Source: Zelopaecilomyces penicillatus (taxonomy: Eukaryota; Ascomycota; Sordariomycetes; Hypocreales; Pseudodiploosporaceae). Taken from it: a stretch of DNA of 64,000 nucleotides. This document shows, piece after piece, positions 1 through 9,782 of this stretch; the first letter of the stretch is position 1; each line of letters begins with the position of its first letter. Below the pieces are notes generated by a model, which saw nothing but the letters and a program-made list of their open reading frames with translations, was not told the origin of the DNA and searched no databases. Both the position numbers and the translations under genes were made by a program. Location of the stretch: contig VCCP01000002.1 in assembly GCA_005765155.1 (NCBI GenBank), forward strand, positions 3,038,001-3,102,000. The letters run 5' to 3'.

Positions 1-880
1 AGGTCACGCTGGTCACCCGTCATTTCGTCGCCTGTGGAGACGCCACCTGGCGTCCTCTTCACCTTTTAGGCCTAGCTTTGCCTAGCCATGCCCATGCCAG
101 CACACTCAACACATAACATAACAATATCCCTGGCACGCGTCAACCACCCAGAGCATGGCGTGGCCGAGAGAGTTGCGTTTGCGGGGCACTTATACTCAGG
201 CTGACAGCACCGCCGCTTTCCAAGTACTCGCTTAACATCGTTTGGGCCTGACTGCATGATCCGATGCGCGACGTAAATTGCGAGCTCTAATACTGCAGAT
301 GATGAAAGAATACAATGTATAGGCCTGGCCCCCTAGGTGGCACAGTGTGATCAACAGTTGTGCCGTGGCGTCTCAGGAGTCGCATTTCAGACAGTCTTTT
401 GTGCCAGCCGGCTCATATTGCACGGTGTCTCCCTCGACAGTAATCTCAACAGCTGGACGATCTGCGATTCCAATGTTCAGCGCAGCGAGAGAAAGGGATC
501 ACATCATCGGACAGCATCGCGGTATTAGCCCATCCATTATGGAGGACGGGGAGTGGGCACCACGCTGACAATGCAGGCGAAAGGAGGCTGCCGATTCTTG
601 GGCTGTCCTCGGCCGGAGTGGCATTCATCATCTGCCTATAGAAGTACCTTGGTACCTGTTGCTACCTTAGGTTCTACCTAGGTAGTCCGCGCATGTAACT
701 TCAATTGGTAGTAGCGAGTAAGAATTCGCAGAGATGCACAGTGGCATGGATGAATAGCAACACTACCGACCCAACAGTGCTCAACCATCTTAGACAGTGC
801 AGCACAGTACTGTATACATTTTGACATTAGGCCTGGCCCATCGTTTTCCACTGCACCTGCTGGTAGCGGCTGCTGCGCTA
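1..880. other. Intergenic DNA, no gene seen
   Basis: I find no ORF with a recognisable protein and no RNA gene here. Short ORFs overlap each other on both strands, as expected by chance. A cluster of TACCTTAG/ACCTAGGTA-type words lies at about 645-690; the same words recur in other intergenic stretches of this window. The right-hand part merges into the pyrimidine-rich region that precedes the kinase gene. Confidence 0.5.
677..685. repeat. ACCTAGGTA word, one of three exact copies
   Basis: Exact copies at 677-685, 48849-48857 and 57582-57590, and many partial copies (CTAGGTA, TACCTAC, TAGGTACC) near 8214-8265, 12645, 13320, 25090-25110, 47376-47402 and 50595. The core is nearly palindromic. 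All are in intergenic DNA. Confidence 0.55.
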
Positions 881-889
881 TTCGATGAC

Positions 890-2258
890 ACGGCCCCACC
901 CCCAGCGCCTCTGCACGGCTCCAGTCCCTTCACCCCCCAACCAGGTCCTTCCACCCGTTTCGATCCCGTCCTCTTCATCCATCCACCGCCATTCCCTCGC
1001 ATCCTCTCCCTCACCTTTATTATCATCTCTTAGCCTTTCATCTCATCGTTTCATTCCGCCACTTCCTTCCCTTTCACGGCGCCTTGATCAGCAAACACCT
1101 TCTTTCTCTTCGAGCTCGAGCTTGCACTTCTCATCATTCGACGGCTACACCATAACTTGTCAATTCACTCGCCAGCCGTGCAAGCTCATGCTCCCACTGG
1201 ACCGCGTGACTCCAGTTAACTGTTAAGAGAAAGAAGGGTCCATTTCCGCTTGTCAAGCCTGTGTTCTTCGACGTTCAAGCTCGTTTCCTGTTTTATTACT
1301 TCGTCGCCTTCGTGTACATCGATCAGCGCCGGAGTCTTGCTACATCTTCCACGCAAACCAGGCTCGCCTCAGTCGTCATTACCATACCCGCCGGTCTCGG
1401 CCCGGCTTACTCATTGCATCACCAAATCACCATCGAGTAATCTTTGTTCGTTGCGTCCATTGTCAGAGTTTGAGTTGCGGTTCCGATCAAGTTTCAACAC
1501 GCCCGACATCATCGACTCCAGCTCTCTTGTCAAACAACTACCAACTCCCGTCTCGAGTCTTATCACATCCGCCTGCGTGACCTCGTTCCCTGTTACCTCG
1601 GCGGCAATCTCTGGAACCCACATACTCTACAGCCCAATCTTGTCAACATCAGGCTTTCTTGACGGCTCCGACCCACGCTGTTCAGTCAACGGCCCCCAAT
1701 TTCTGTTTTGCGAAGAATCCACTCTTTTCTTTGCCAATACCATAACGCGAACTCGATGTTATCATAACGAACTTTAAAATCGGACCCTTGCACCACCCAC
1801 GAGCCACCTGGCTCTGGCCAATCGCCACTACGTCCATTTCATAATACACATCTCTTTTGTTTTTTTACTTGTCGAAATACTTGCAAATGAGCCATTGATT
1901 CTTCTACGACCAGCACCTTCAGCCAAATTTGGTGTCAACTTCACTTCTCGACCTTGCTCTCGCTCCCTGTACATTCATCAACATCCTATTCTCATACCCT
2001 CGTCGAACTTGCCCTCTCCAGTGTCGACTACTTCTATCATCTTTCTCATTTTGCGTTGCGTTTGAAAATTCGGAAAATCCATATTCATACCGCGTGTTGA
2101 GGAAGTGCCCTGTTTATTCACGATAAGAGGAGGAAATTATATTCACACAAAACCTTGGTTTACTTGTACTACTGTATATTTGTGCTTGTTGTTTGCGTCA
2201 CGTTGCTCACGCCTTTCATCTTTCTTTTTTTTCTCAGCTCTCTCATTTTATCAACAGC
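890..2258 (+). promoter_or_regulatory. Long pyrimidine-rich, ATG-poor leader/promoter of the kinase gene
   Basis: Seen: the plus strand is strongly C/T-rich. Between 1201 and 2258 it has only two ATG triplets, at 1756 and 1887, and each opens a three-codon ORF (Met-Leu-Ser-stop at 1756-1767; Met-Ser-His-stop at 1887-1898). No ATG lies between 1899 and the kinase start at 2259. A polypyrimidine tract ending in CAG at about 2222-2237 could be the acceptor of a 5' UTR intron. Inferred: this is mostly transcribed leader, because scanning ribosomes select against upstream ATGs. A 175-codon ORF at 1250-1777 has no family features and starts at a non-ATG codon. Confidence 0.5.
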
Positions 2259-4109
2259 ATGGATTGCTTCAAGAACCAATTCGTTGGCGGCGTCCTCCTC
2301 GATGGCGGACGCTACCAAACCATCTCACCCCTCAACCACGGCTCATTTGGCATGGTATTTATGGCTCAAGATCTCGTCAACAATCAGACTGTTGCCATTA
2401 AGTGCATGACCAAAAAGTCTGCATCTAGTGAAGCCTGCTTCGATTTCGCCATTGATGAACGATCCGAAGAGTTTGCCCTTCATAATAGCCTTGGCTCACA
2501 TCCCAATATTGTCAACCTGCTTCATACTTTTGAGACGGACTCTCATGTTTACTTGGTCCTTGAATTCTGTTCACAGGGCGACCTGTACGAAGCTATCCGC
2601 AATGGCCATGGGCCTCTACAAACCGACCATGTTCGTCAATTCATGCTGGAACTTGTTGACGCTGTTTCCTTCATTCATTCAAAAGGTGTTTATCACCGCG
2701 ACATCAAGCCTGAGAACATTTTTCTAACTCAGGATGGCGCCATGAAGTTGGGCGATTTTGGCCTTGCTACAACTGACAAGTGGTCTTATGAGACGACTGT
2801 TGGCAGCGATCGTTATATGGCCCCCGAACAATTTGACTCCGCTGGCGCTGGCTACTCTCCTGCCGAGGCAGATACTTGGGCTATTGGTATCTGTTTGCTC
2901 AACATCCTGTTTTCCAGAAACCCCTTTACGACCCCAACTGAAGCGGATCCTCTCTTCCTTGATTTCTCACGGGATAAGCAGAGTCTTTTCGATGTGTTCC
3001 CTGCTATGTCGCAGGATACCTATGAGGTTATTGTCCAATGCATGAATCTCGATCCCAAGAGACGCTCTCTTATTGGTGCGCGAGATGCTCTTCTTCGCGT
3101 CGTCAGCTTTACAACTGAGGACGAGTCACTCGATGACTTTTGTGGCGCAGAGAAAACAACCGTTGCTTCTGCTCACCGTGAACCCCTGCGAACACCTTCG
3201 ATTCAAAGTCCTCAAATGGACAGTGGCGCATTTCCCTGGGCAAAAGCCCTTCACACGCCCCATCGCGGAACTCGTCAACTTAGTGCTATTCCTGATGACG
3301 AGAGTTACACAGAAGATCTTTTTTCCAAGTCTGGAGAGACAGCTGATTGGTGCACTGCAAGTGTTCAAACGCCGTCCATGTCCTCGATGCTGGGTTCTCA
3401 CCTTGACATTTCTATGGGTTCCCTTGCCATCAACCGACCACAAAGACGCCCGAAGGTTTCACCCACTGCTGGCTCCCTACCAATCGCTATGACCAAATCC
3501 CTTGCGCTCTCCATGTCTACTGTGTTTGGCCGCCGACAGGAGACAGTTTCCAAGAGCTGGAGCGACATGTGGGAAGAAGAGGAGGAAGAGGAAGAACTTG
3601 AACGTCAATTGCAATCACTGAAGGAATTGAACTCTCGAACTTGGAGTCAAGAGAGTAACAAAGTTGAACCAATGCAGGTTGCACAGGTAGAGCCAATGCC
3701 TGTACCCGCGCCCCACGTCATTAGTGGTGATGTGGATGATGATCTTGTTGCCGACGGTTTCTTCTTCCATGAGCTTCCTGCGGGCAAACCCACACTCGCC
3801 ACTCCGCGCTACTCGCCCCCATCCAAACGTAGCAATTTTGATAAATGGGCAGCACTTGGCGAGCGCCGCAGGGGGCGACCATCAGTCAACGCATTCGAAC
3901 AATCTTTGGGCGCCAAGCAACGGCATTTTGATATTGGCCACAAATCATTCGAAGCGGGCGTTTTGGACCCTTTCGGCTCATCAAATTTGAACAAAGCATG
4001 GGGAAAAGATCGTGCTAAAGAAAACCCCTGGAATAAAGCAAGAGATTGGAATTGGCGTCGAGATAGACGCTCTGATTTAGGGGATATTGAGTGGGTTGGT
4101 GGTTGGTAG
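2259..4109 (+). CDS. ksp1: KSP1/RAN1-like serine/threonine protein kinase
   Basis: Single-exon gene of 616 aa. The kinase domain fills about residues 15-290: glycine-rich loop with HGSFGMV (about 27-33), VAIK lysine at 48, catalytic HRDIKPEN with H146-R147-D148, DFG at 166-168, then GSDRYMAPEQ in the activation/APE region. The C-terminal half is low-complexity and Ser/Pro-rich, with an acidic run of Glu followed by a short coiled-coil-like stretch near residues 440-460. S. cerevisiae Ksp1 and S. pombe Ran1/Pat1 have this layout; Ksp1 links TORC1/PKA signalling to autophagy and filamentous growth. The start at 2259 is chosen because it is the first ATG after a long ATG-free leader and gives a short N-terminus before the Gly loop; the same frame is open 66 bases further upstream. 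The subfamily name is by resemblance; kinase identity is certain. Confidence 0.88.
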   Translation: MDCFKNQFVGGVLLDGGRYQTISPLNHGSFGMVFMAQDLVNNQTVAIKCMTKKSASSEACFDFAIDERSEEFALHNSLGSHPNIVNLLHTFETDSHVYLVLEFCSQGDLYEAIRNGHGPLQTDHVRQFMLELVDAVSFIHSKGVYHRDIKPENIFLTQDGAMKLGDFGLATTDKWSYETTVGSDRYMAPEQFDSAGAGYSPAEADTWAIGICLLNILFSRNPFTTPTEADPLFLDFSRDKQSLFDVFPAMSQDTYEVIVQCMNLDPKRRSLIGARDALLRVVSFTTEDESLDDFCGAEKTTVASAHREPLRTPSIQSPQMDSGAFPWAKALHTPHRGTRQLSAIPDDESYTEDLFSKSGETADWCTASVQTPSMSSMLGSHLDISMGSLAINRPQRRPKVSPTAGSLPIAMTKSLALSMSTVFGRRQETVSKSWSDMWEEEEEEEELERQLQSLKELNSRTWSQESNKVEPMQVAQVEPMPVPAPHVISGDVDDDLVADGFFFHELPAGKPTLATPRYSPPSKRSNFDKWAALGERRRGRPSVNAFEQSLGAKQRHFDIGHKSFEAGVLDPFGSSNLNKAWGKDRAKENPWNKARDWNWRRDRRSDLGDIEWVGGW

Positions 4110-4689
4110 AGGATGAACTTTACCAAGCCCCCAATCGTGGTTGAGACTGTCACCGTTGATCATGGCGTATAGGTCACGTTTTAACTCGGCCCCGGTCGTG
4201 TAAGAAACTGACACAATGCCTACAATACCACATTTCACATGATGGGGTATACAAAAATGGCCAGATTGGATTATGTACTTTTGGCTATTGTACTCGATAG
4301 GACTGCCTATGTGCTCTTGGGAGGATGATCTGAGCCTCAACTCGCTTTCTGTGTATTATATAAATATTTTTTTATCAAAATAGTAGAAGAATACCAGAAG
4401 TTACCCACTCACATTTCTGTCATCTCTCCTTTTCAAGATTTCAATTTCTTCACCTCTGACTGTTTCCATTCTGGTGACACTAATTTCTTCCTTACCTCTA
4501 CGAAGCGACCCAAGATTTATACCCATAAACTGGATTAATTAGATTGAAAGATATTCATGGTGTAGATGGTTGTATGAAGTTGGTCCATGTCCGTGACATG
4601 ACACAGAGCAGAGGGCTCGCCTGTCATTCGATATTCCAGTCTCAGCAGGTCGTGAAATTATGCCATCCCATGGGTCTCATCCCGTCATT
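4110..4689. other. Convergent 3' flanks of the kinase and AVT1 genes
   Basis: This 580-base stretch lies between two stop codons facing each other. It holds an AT-rich patch at about 4355-4385 (TATATAAATATTTTTTT) that could serve as a 3'-end processing or termination signal for the kinase. No coding or RNA feature is visible. Confidence 0.5.
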
Positions 4690-7043
4690 TCAGGCACCTA
4701 CAAGGCTCTTTGGAAGAAAAGTCCAAATCGTTCCCAATAGTCCCATAATTGAGAACAGCACCAAAAGAATCCACGATACCACTCGCTCCCTAAACGAGAT
4801 TTCCTTCCAGTAAAGTTTTAGATAAAATGAAAGCGGCAGAATAATGGATATGAGGGAGCATAGAGCGGCACCAAGGAATGCACAAACGGAGTCAAACGCT
4901 GGAAAAAGGATAGAAATGCCCAACAGAACCAATACAACAACGATGCGAACAATGTACTTGTAAAGTGTTGTTGACCAAGCTGAGCTGCGAGCGGTGGCAT
5001 GGTGATGGTGTGGTTCAAGATGAAGACCGCAAACAACATCGGCGGTGGTTATAAGAGGCCGCGCGTTGAGTGGGATTTTGGTTAGTGGGATGATGGCAAT
5101 ACAAATGCACATGAAAACAGTCAGGGTTTCAGGGTAACCCGATGTCTTGATAATGTTGGATGTAATAGCCTCACTGATATCGTCTCCAAACATGAGAATG
5201 CCAATAATAGCCAGACAAGTGTCTAACACATACTGGAGTACACAAGAATTAGTTCCAAAGCAAGCCAAATCGGTGAGCTGGATGCATCTGGGTTCAGGAC
5301 ACCCAAGACTTACAGAGAAGGAGAATGTGACTTTTACACCCTGTCCCCATTTATGGGGATGACGCATGTCTCGATATATCTGGTAGTCATGTAAGTTCAC
5401 GCCTCAAGACAAGGAATAGGACAAGTTGCCGATTAAAATTGGCACGGCTGGGTTATGTTCTTACCGAAGGAAATACGGAATGCGCTCCCCATGGACTGGC
5501 CATCAACCCATAAGCGAGAGGCAAAGATAGCCAATTGGAGGGAAGCAGGTAAGTCGTGGCTGGTTCCCAAAGAGATCCTGGTGTGTGATCCTTGATGAGG
5601 CCATCGGTTATGACGATGCAAACAACTACGTTTAACTTAGCATAATACATCAAAACACCTATACAGGACAGGTTATACCCACTGCAAAAAGTAGACAATA
5701 TGCCGATAATGCTGGTGTAACTAAGCCATCGTAGAGGCATGGTATTGAGAACCAAGATCAAGGCCGCACACACACATTTCCATATAATGGCGTTACCAAA
5801 GCTTGGGATTAGGAGAGCAAGAGAGTCAGAGAAGAGGATGATGAGGGCAACACATGCAGCTACGAGTTCTAAAGTGAACAAAGCTGAAACGACGACTCGA
5901 GCCCTTGGTCCAAAAGAGACGTACGCCAAGTCGGAATAGGTGATGAGGCTGGGGTCATATTCCATGCATTTGGCCAGGAGTTTGGCAGTATGGGCTGTAA
6001 CGGCCGCGGTCAATGTTAAGATGGTGAGACCTAGAATCCAGCCACTCATCTTGAAGGCCAAAGGAAGACTCAGTAGGCCAACCCCAATGATTGCATTTAT
6101 CGAGTTGAAAATAGATTGAGGCAGAGTGCTCTGGCCCTCAACCGTTAAGACAAACTTGTTGCCTTGCTTGACCTCCTTGACGAGAATTGGCTGCTCTTCC
6201 CCATGAGCAGCATCATCGTCGTCATCGCCTACATCACCATGCCCCGTGACGCGGACAATAGAAGGTCGCGCTCGCAGAGACCCACCAGTTATTGTACCGT
6301 AGTGCGAGCTCCGGTGAGAGCCATAGCTCCCTATGATGGATGGCGCTGCTAAATGAGGAGGAACAGCAAAAATGCTAGATCTGCTAGAAGAGGTAGGCAT
6401 GGCAGGCAGGGCACCGGTTGCTAACTCGGCATCGAATGCCTTGCTCTCCCGATCTCTGAAATCTTCTCTAGACAGCTCACCACGGTCCGTCAAGCCGGTA
6501 CTAGGCCCGGCTAAAGCAGTATGGGGAGGGGATGCTTCGAGGTGTTGCCTAAGGAGACTTGATTGCGGAGGAGGTTGATAGATATTGCCTCTCTGATAGT
6601 CAATGCCGTCGATAGTGTCGCCTGCGAGCACGGCCTGGTCCTGAGAATAAACAAAACTGGGTCGACGAGGAATCACTTCGTGAAAGGAGGCAGCACGCTG
6701 CCAACTTCGGGCAAACGATCTAAAACTGTTTACACCGCCAATATCGGCCACGGCAGCCAAACGGTGGGTGACAGAGGAACTTGAGATTTAGCTTGTCAGT
6801 CAGTGACATCAAGGTCGCAAAGTGTCAACCGGTGGCCAACTGTAGCAGCACATACCGTCTCCGCTCTTGACGTGAGATGACGCGACCACCAGAATCGCCG
6901 GTACCATAGCGATCATCGTCATCATCTTCATCATCTAACAGAGCCTGCTCCTCTGTGAGAAGACTCGGTGATGGGCTCCCTGAGGACGAGGCCCTTCCTT
7001 GGTACTCGTCCCAAGTTGCCGGATTCTTGGGCTGTGGCGCCAT
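4690..7043 (-). CDS. AVT1: Vacuolar amino acid transporter, AVT1-like (AAAP family)
   Basis: Five exons: 7043-6856, 6779-5683, 5625-5465, 5379-5314, 5232-4690, giving 684 aa. Introns are 57-85 nt and each junction keeps frame. The N-terminal ~283 residues are hydrophilic with acidic runs (Asp-rich near residues 37-45 and 248-252), as expected for the cytosolic extension of AVT1. The transporter core begins with QSIFNSINAIIGVGLLSLP (residue 284 on), followed by about 10-11 hydrophobic segments; family-like stretches include SPWGAHSVFP, YRDMRHPHKWG, MFGDDISEAITSN and PLTKIPLNARP. AVT1 moves neutral amino acids across the vacuolar membrane with protons in yeast. The second intron needs the donor GTGGGT rather than the overlapping GTATAA, because only the first keeps STFC-IVCIVITDGLI in frame. 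Start: first Met of an open exon with an acidic N-terminus. Confidence 0.85.
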
Positions 7044-8547
7044 TGAGTGCTTGTAGTTTTAGTCGTGAGCCGGTAGCCTCTGGTTCCTGGTAGTTGCCGA
7101 CGACTGCTCCGGTGTGGGCAATCCTCGGCTGGATCCTCGACTACGGCAGAGACTGTTATATTATGTGTTGCGGCGCAAGAGGACGCTTTCGATATTTCTT
7201 TATTATGCGGTCGATATTGGTCTCGAGGCTGCTCAATAGAACTGGCTCTATCGAGCAACAGGTTTCGGTAAGGTCAGGGAGAAGAGTGAATGTAGATAGG
7301 GAGACGAGAAAGAAGGGGGTGGAGAGGCGAGAAAAGCGGTATGCTATCGCGGCGCTATTTGGGGGTTGAATTGAGGTCAGGCGGGACGCGATGATTTGAG
7401 TCTTGGATAGACTTGGATAGTACAGTGGGTGTAGCATGCCTGACAGGGCATGGATGAGATGATGGCCTGCCGTTACGTGGGGCCGCGCTTATCGTGGTGG
7501 CACTCACTGGTGGGGGTTAGCAATCCCAGCCCCAAGAAAAAAACTCAGCCAACGACCGTCAGTTAGGATTGTACATGAAGGCACAGGCGGGCGGGATTTC
7601 GGGAGTGTCTGATGTGAATGCATAAGGTAATGCAGGTAACAGGTACGGGAAGCACTGACACCAAGCAATGGAGTCATCTATAATGGGCAATTGCCGAGAG
7701 CCATAAGTAAATTCAAACAGGTAGCTACCGTAGGCACAGGTACTTCTTGTGTGACAACCGTACTTTAACACACCGCACGACGTATCCACAATTATGGGAT
7801 GGCGGGCATCGCATTTGAACGCTTGCGCGTGATCATTAAATTAGCCTTGTGTTGAACATATAGGAGTATATGCTTGTGTCTGCACAAGGTGAAATTCATC
7901 TTTTGCATCACACCTTGCGAGCGAGCCCACGTCCCAGGGGCACCAAACGGCAATTGCCTAATTATTACTCGGGATCTTTTGCACCTGTGCATGATGCTAG
8001 ACACAGTGCTACTTACTATTACAAGGTACCCGGTAGCTCCTAATAAAAAAGGAGTCCTGATAAAGAGATAGTAAGAGATGAAAGTATTAGATTAGAGCAC
8101 TATTGTTATTTTCAAAGCCTTAGCAGAGCGATAGAACTCTCATAAAAGACTTACAATAGAGATCGAATCTTATTACCACTTACTGAGTTCTACTTACTAT
8201 AGTACCAGTGTATAAGGTAAGGTACCTAAGGCACCTACCTACTAGTACTTTAGAACCTTAGGCACGCAGTAATCACCAGAACCCCGTCTTGACGCGGTAG
8301 CTTAGTGCTGACTAAGGGGATTTCACACATCTCACCTAGTAAGGTACTATATTAGTTCTACAAAAGGTCTGTAAATAGAGAGTCAAAACGCAGAAGATAG
8401 ACGGGAGATAGACACTGATACAATTGCTGGCAATTGAGCCTTTCTTTCTCTTGCAAATCACCTTTTTTGAATATTTTTTTTAGCTAACGGATAATTGTTC
8501 TAAACACAGGCACGTTACCAACGTCAACATTTCCCTCAATCCCTCAC
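7044..8547. other. Intergenic: leader of AVT1 and promoter of RMP1
   Basis: No protein-coding frame is supported here. The AVT1 side (7044-7440) is purine-rich on the plus strand, that is pyrimidine-rich in the direction of AVT1 transcription, like other fungal leaders. A dense cluster of GGTACCTA/ACCTACCTACTAG words sits at about 8214-8265. The RMP1-proximal part (8400-8547) is AT-rich. Confidence 0.45.
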
Positions 8548-9437
8548 ATGACTGCCACTAGTCGACATCCCCCTCCAGCTTGTTGCATCCACCAAAATTA
8601 TAAAATTGCACCTAACGAGCTACCATTCCTCCCAATGAAACCCTCGCAGATTCGCCGCCATCCAAGCTCGACTACGGCTGTGGATTCTCCGTTTTCATCG
8701 TCGTCAATCCCGTATGATGCCACCGCCACCCTCATACCCATTCTTGACGCCTTCAACCATCGTCATCGCAACCAGCACCACGCCTCACACTGGTGGCCCG
8801 TCTTCCGTATTCTACGTCGGAGCGTCAGCGCCCTAGCTATCGAAATACAGCACACCCGGACTGGTTCCGTTCCCCACTCTCGCCGTCACGGCAGGGATGA
8901 TGACAGCGCTCCTCTTCCATGCGCTCGCTGGTTTGATGCTCACCTCGTTGGCCGAGCCTACGTGCAAGTTTCCATACCAAACCCACTGCTACCCTTAGCT
9001 AATGTGCCCGGTGTACTGACATTTGTTCTCCTTTCTTACCACCCAGTGCATTTTCACAGTTAGCCGCTGACAACCAGCATGCCCCTCTTGGGTTGATACT
9101 TCTCGCCATCTTAGCACGAGTTCGTTCCATGCTATCAGACATCCTCTGCCATGACTTATCATCACAACGCCAAACCTCAGCCTTGTTGCCGGCAGCACAA
9201 GTACAGCCTCACGACCATGAGTCAGCAGAGGCAGAAAAGGGGATCGCTGTTTCAAGGGATGGCGGGGCAACGCTTAAAAATGATCCATCAATGGAGCTCA
9301 GCCATACCCCAAGCCAGAGTATAGGTGAACTCCAAGGCAAAACGAAACTCAATGATGTTGAAAAGAAGAAGAAGAAGAAGAAGAAGAAAAAGAAGAACAA
9401 TGACGAACTTGCCAGCCTGTTCAGCTCACTAGCTTAA
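8548..9437 (+). CDS. RMP1: RNase MRP protein subunit RMP1-like
   Basis: Two exons, 8548-8963 and 9047-9437, 268 aa. The core reads FNHRHRNQHHASHWWPVFRIL (about residues 70-90), then ARWFDAHLVGRAYVAFSQLAADNQHAPLG across the splice, then LILLAILARVRSML. This matches the RNase MRP RMP1 family as I remember it: an HRNKNQH..WW motif, then Y..FSQLAAD..FAPLG, then a basic tail. The C-terminus is a run of 11 lysines followed by NNDELASLFSSL, like the KKK..DxLFSSL end of family members. Rmp1 is specific to RNase MRP, which processes rRNA precursors and some mRNAs. The intron uses a GC donor (GCAAGT) with branch CTGAC at 9016-9020. A second in-frame ATG at 8635 (239 aa) is a plausible alternative start, since the first 29 residues look non-conserved. 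Confidence 0.72.
8964..9046 (+). other. GC-AG intron in RMP1
   Basis: The 83-nt intron starts GCAAGT and ends CACCCAG, with CTGAC 26 nt before the acceptor. Using the GC donor joins codons to give YVAFSQLAADNQ, the conserved family stretch. The neighbouring GT donors (GTGCAA, GTTTCC), paired with a downstream AG at 9058-9059, keep frame but lose the AFSQ residues. GC donors normally carry exactly this AAGT extension. Confidence 0.65.
9362..9398 (+). repeat. AAG microsatellite inside RMP1
   Basis: A nearly pure run of AAG codons with two AAA interruptions encodes the poly-lysine near the RMP1 C-terminus. It is a simple repeat that could vary in length between strains. Confidence 0.85.
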
Positions 9438-9782
9438 AGGTTTATTGCGTACATTAAACACCTAATGGCTTTGTTGTGGCTCTTGCCCTAGACCTTTTAT
9501 CAAATTTTCATTGTATCACAAACGATGCAGAAAAAGAAACGAGACAAAGATTTACCATAACATGCGCATGACCCCATACCGTACAAATAAGGCTGTCCTC
9601 ATCAATTCCTATGCGCCAGCCTTGCTATTGTTGTTCTTCTCCCCATAATGGCAACACTTTGCAACCTCCTCAGCCCAAGCCAATATTGTCCTAACATCAC
9701 ACTTGTCTGCAGCTCTTGATATATTATCTAGCATTTCTTCCCGAAATGCCAAGTGCCCGGGTGACTCCCAATCGCCAAGGTC
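9438..9782. other. Convergent 3' flanks of RMP1 and TUP1
   Basis: 345 bases between facing stop codons. No coding frame or RNA gene is visible. Confidence 0.5.

Noticed and set aside
1250..1777. 175-codon plus-strand ORF before the kinase
   Set aside because: It starts at a non-ATG codon, is Ser/Leu/Pro-rich because the strand is C/T-rich, and has no family features; it fits a leader better.
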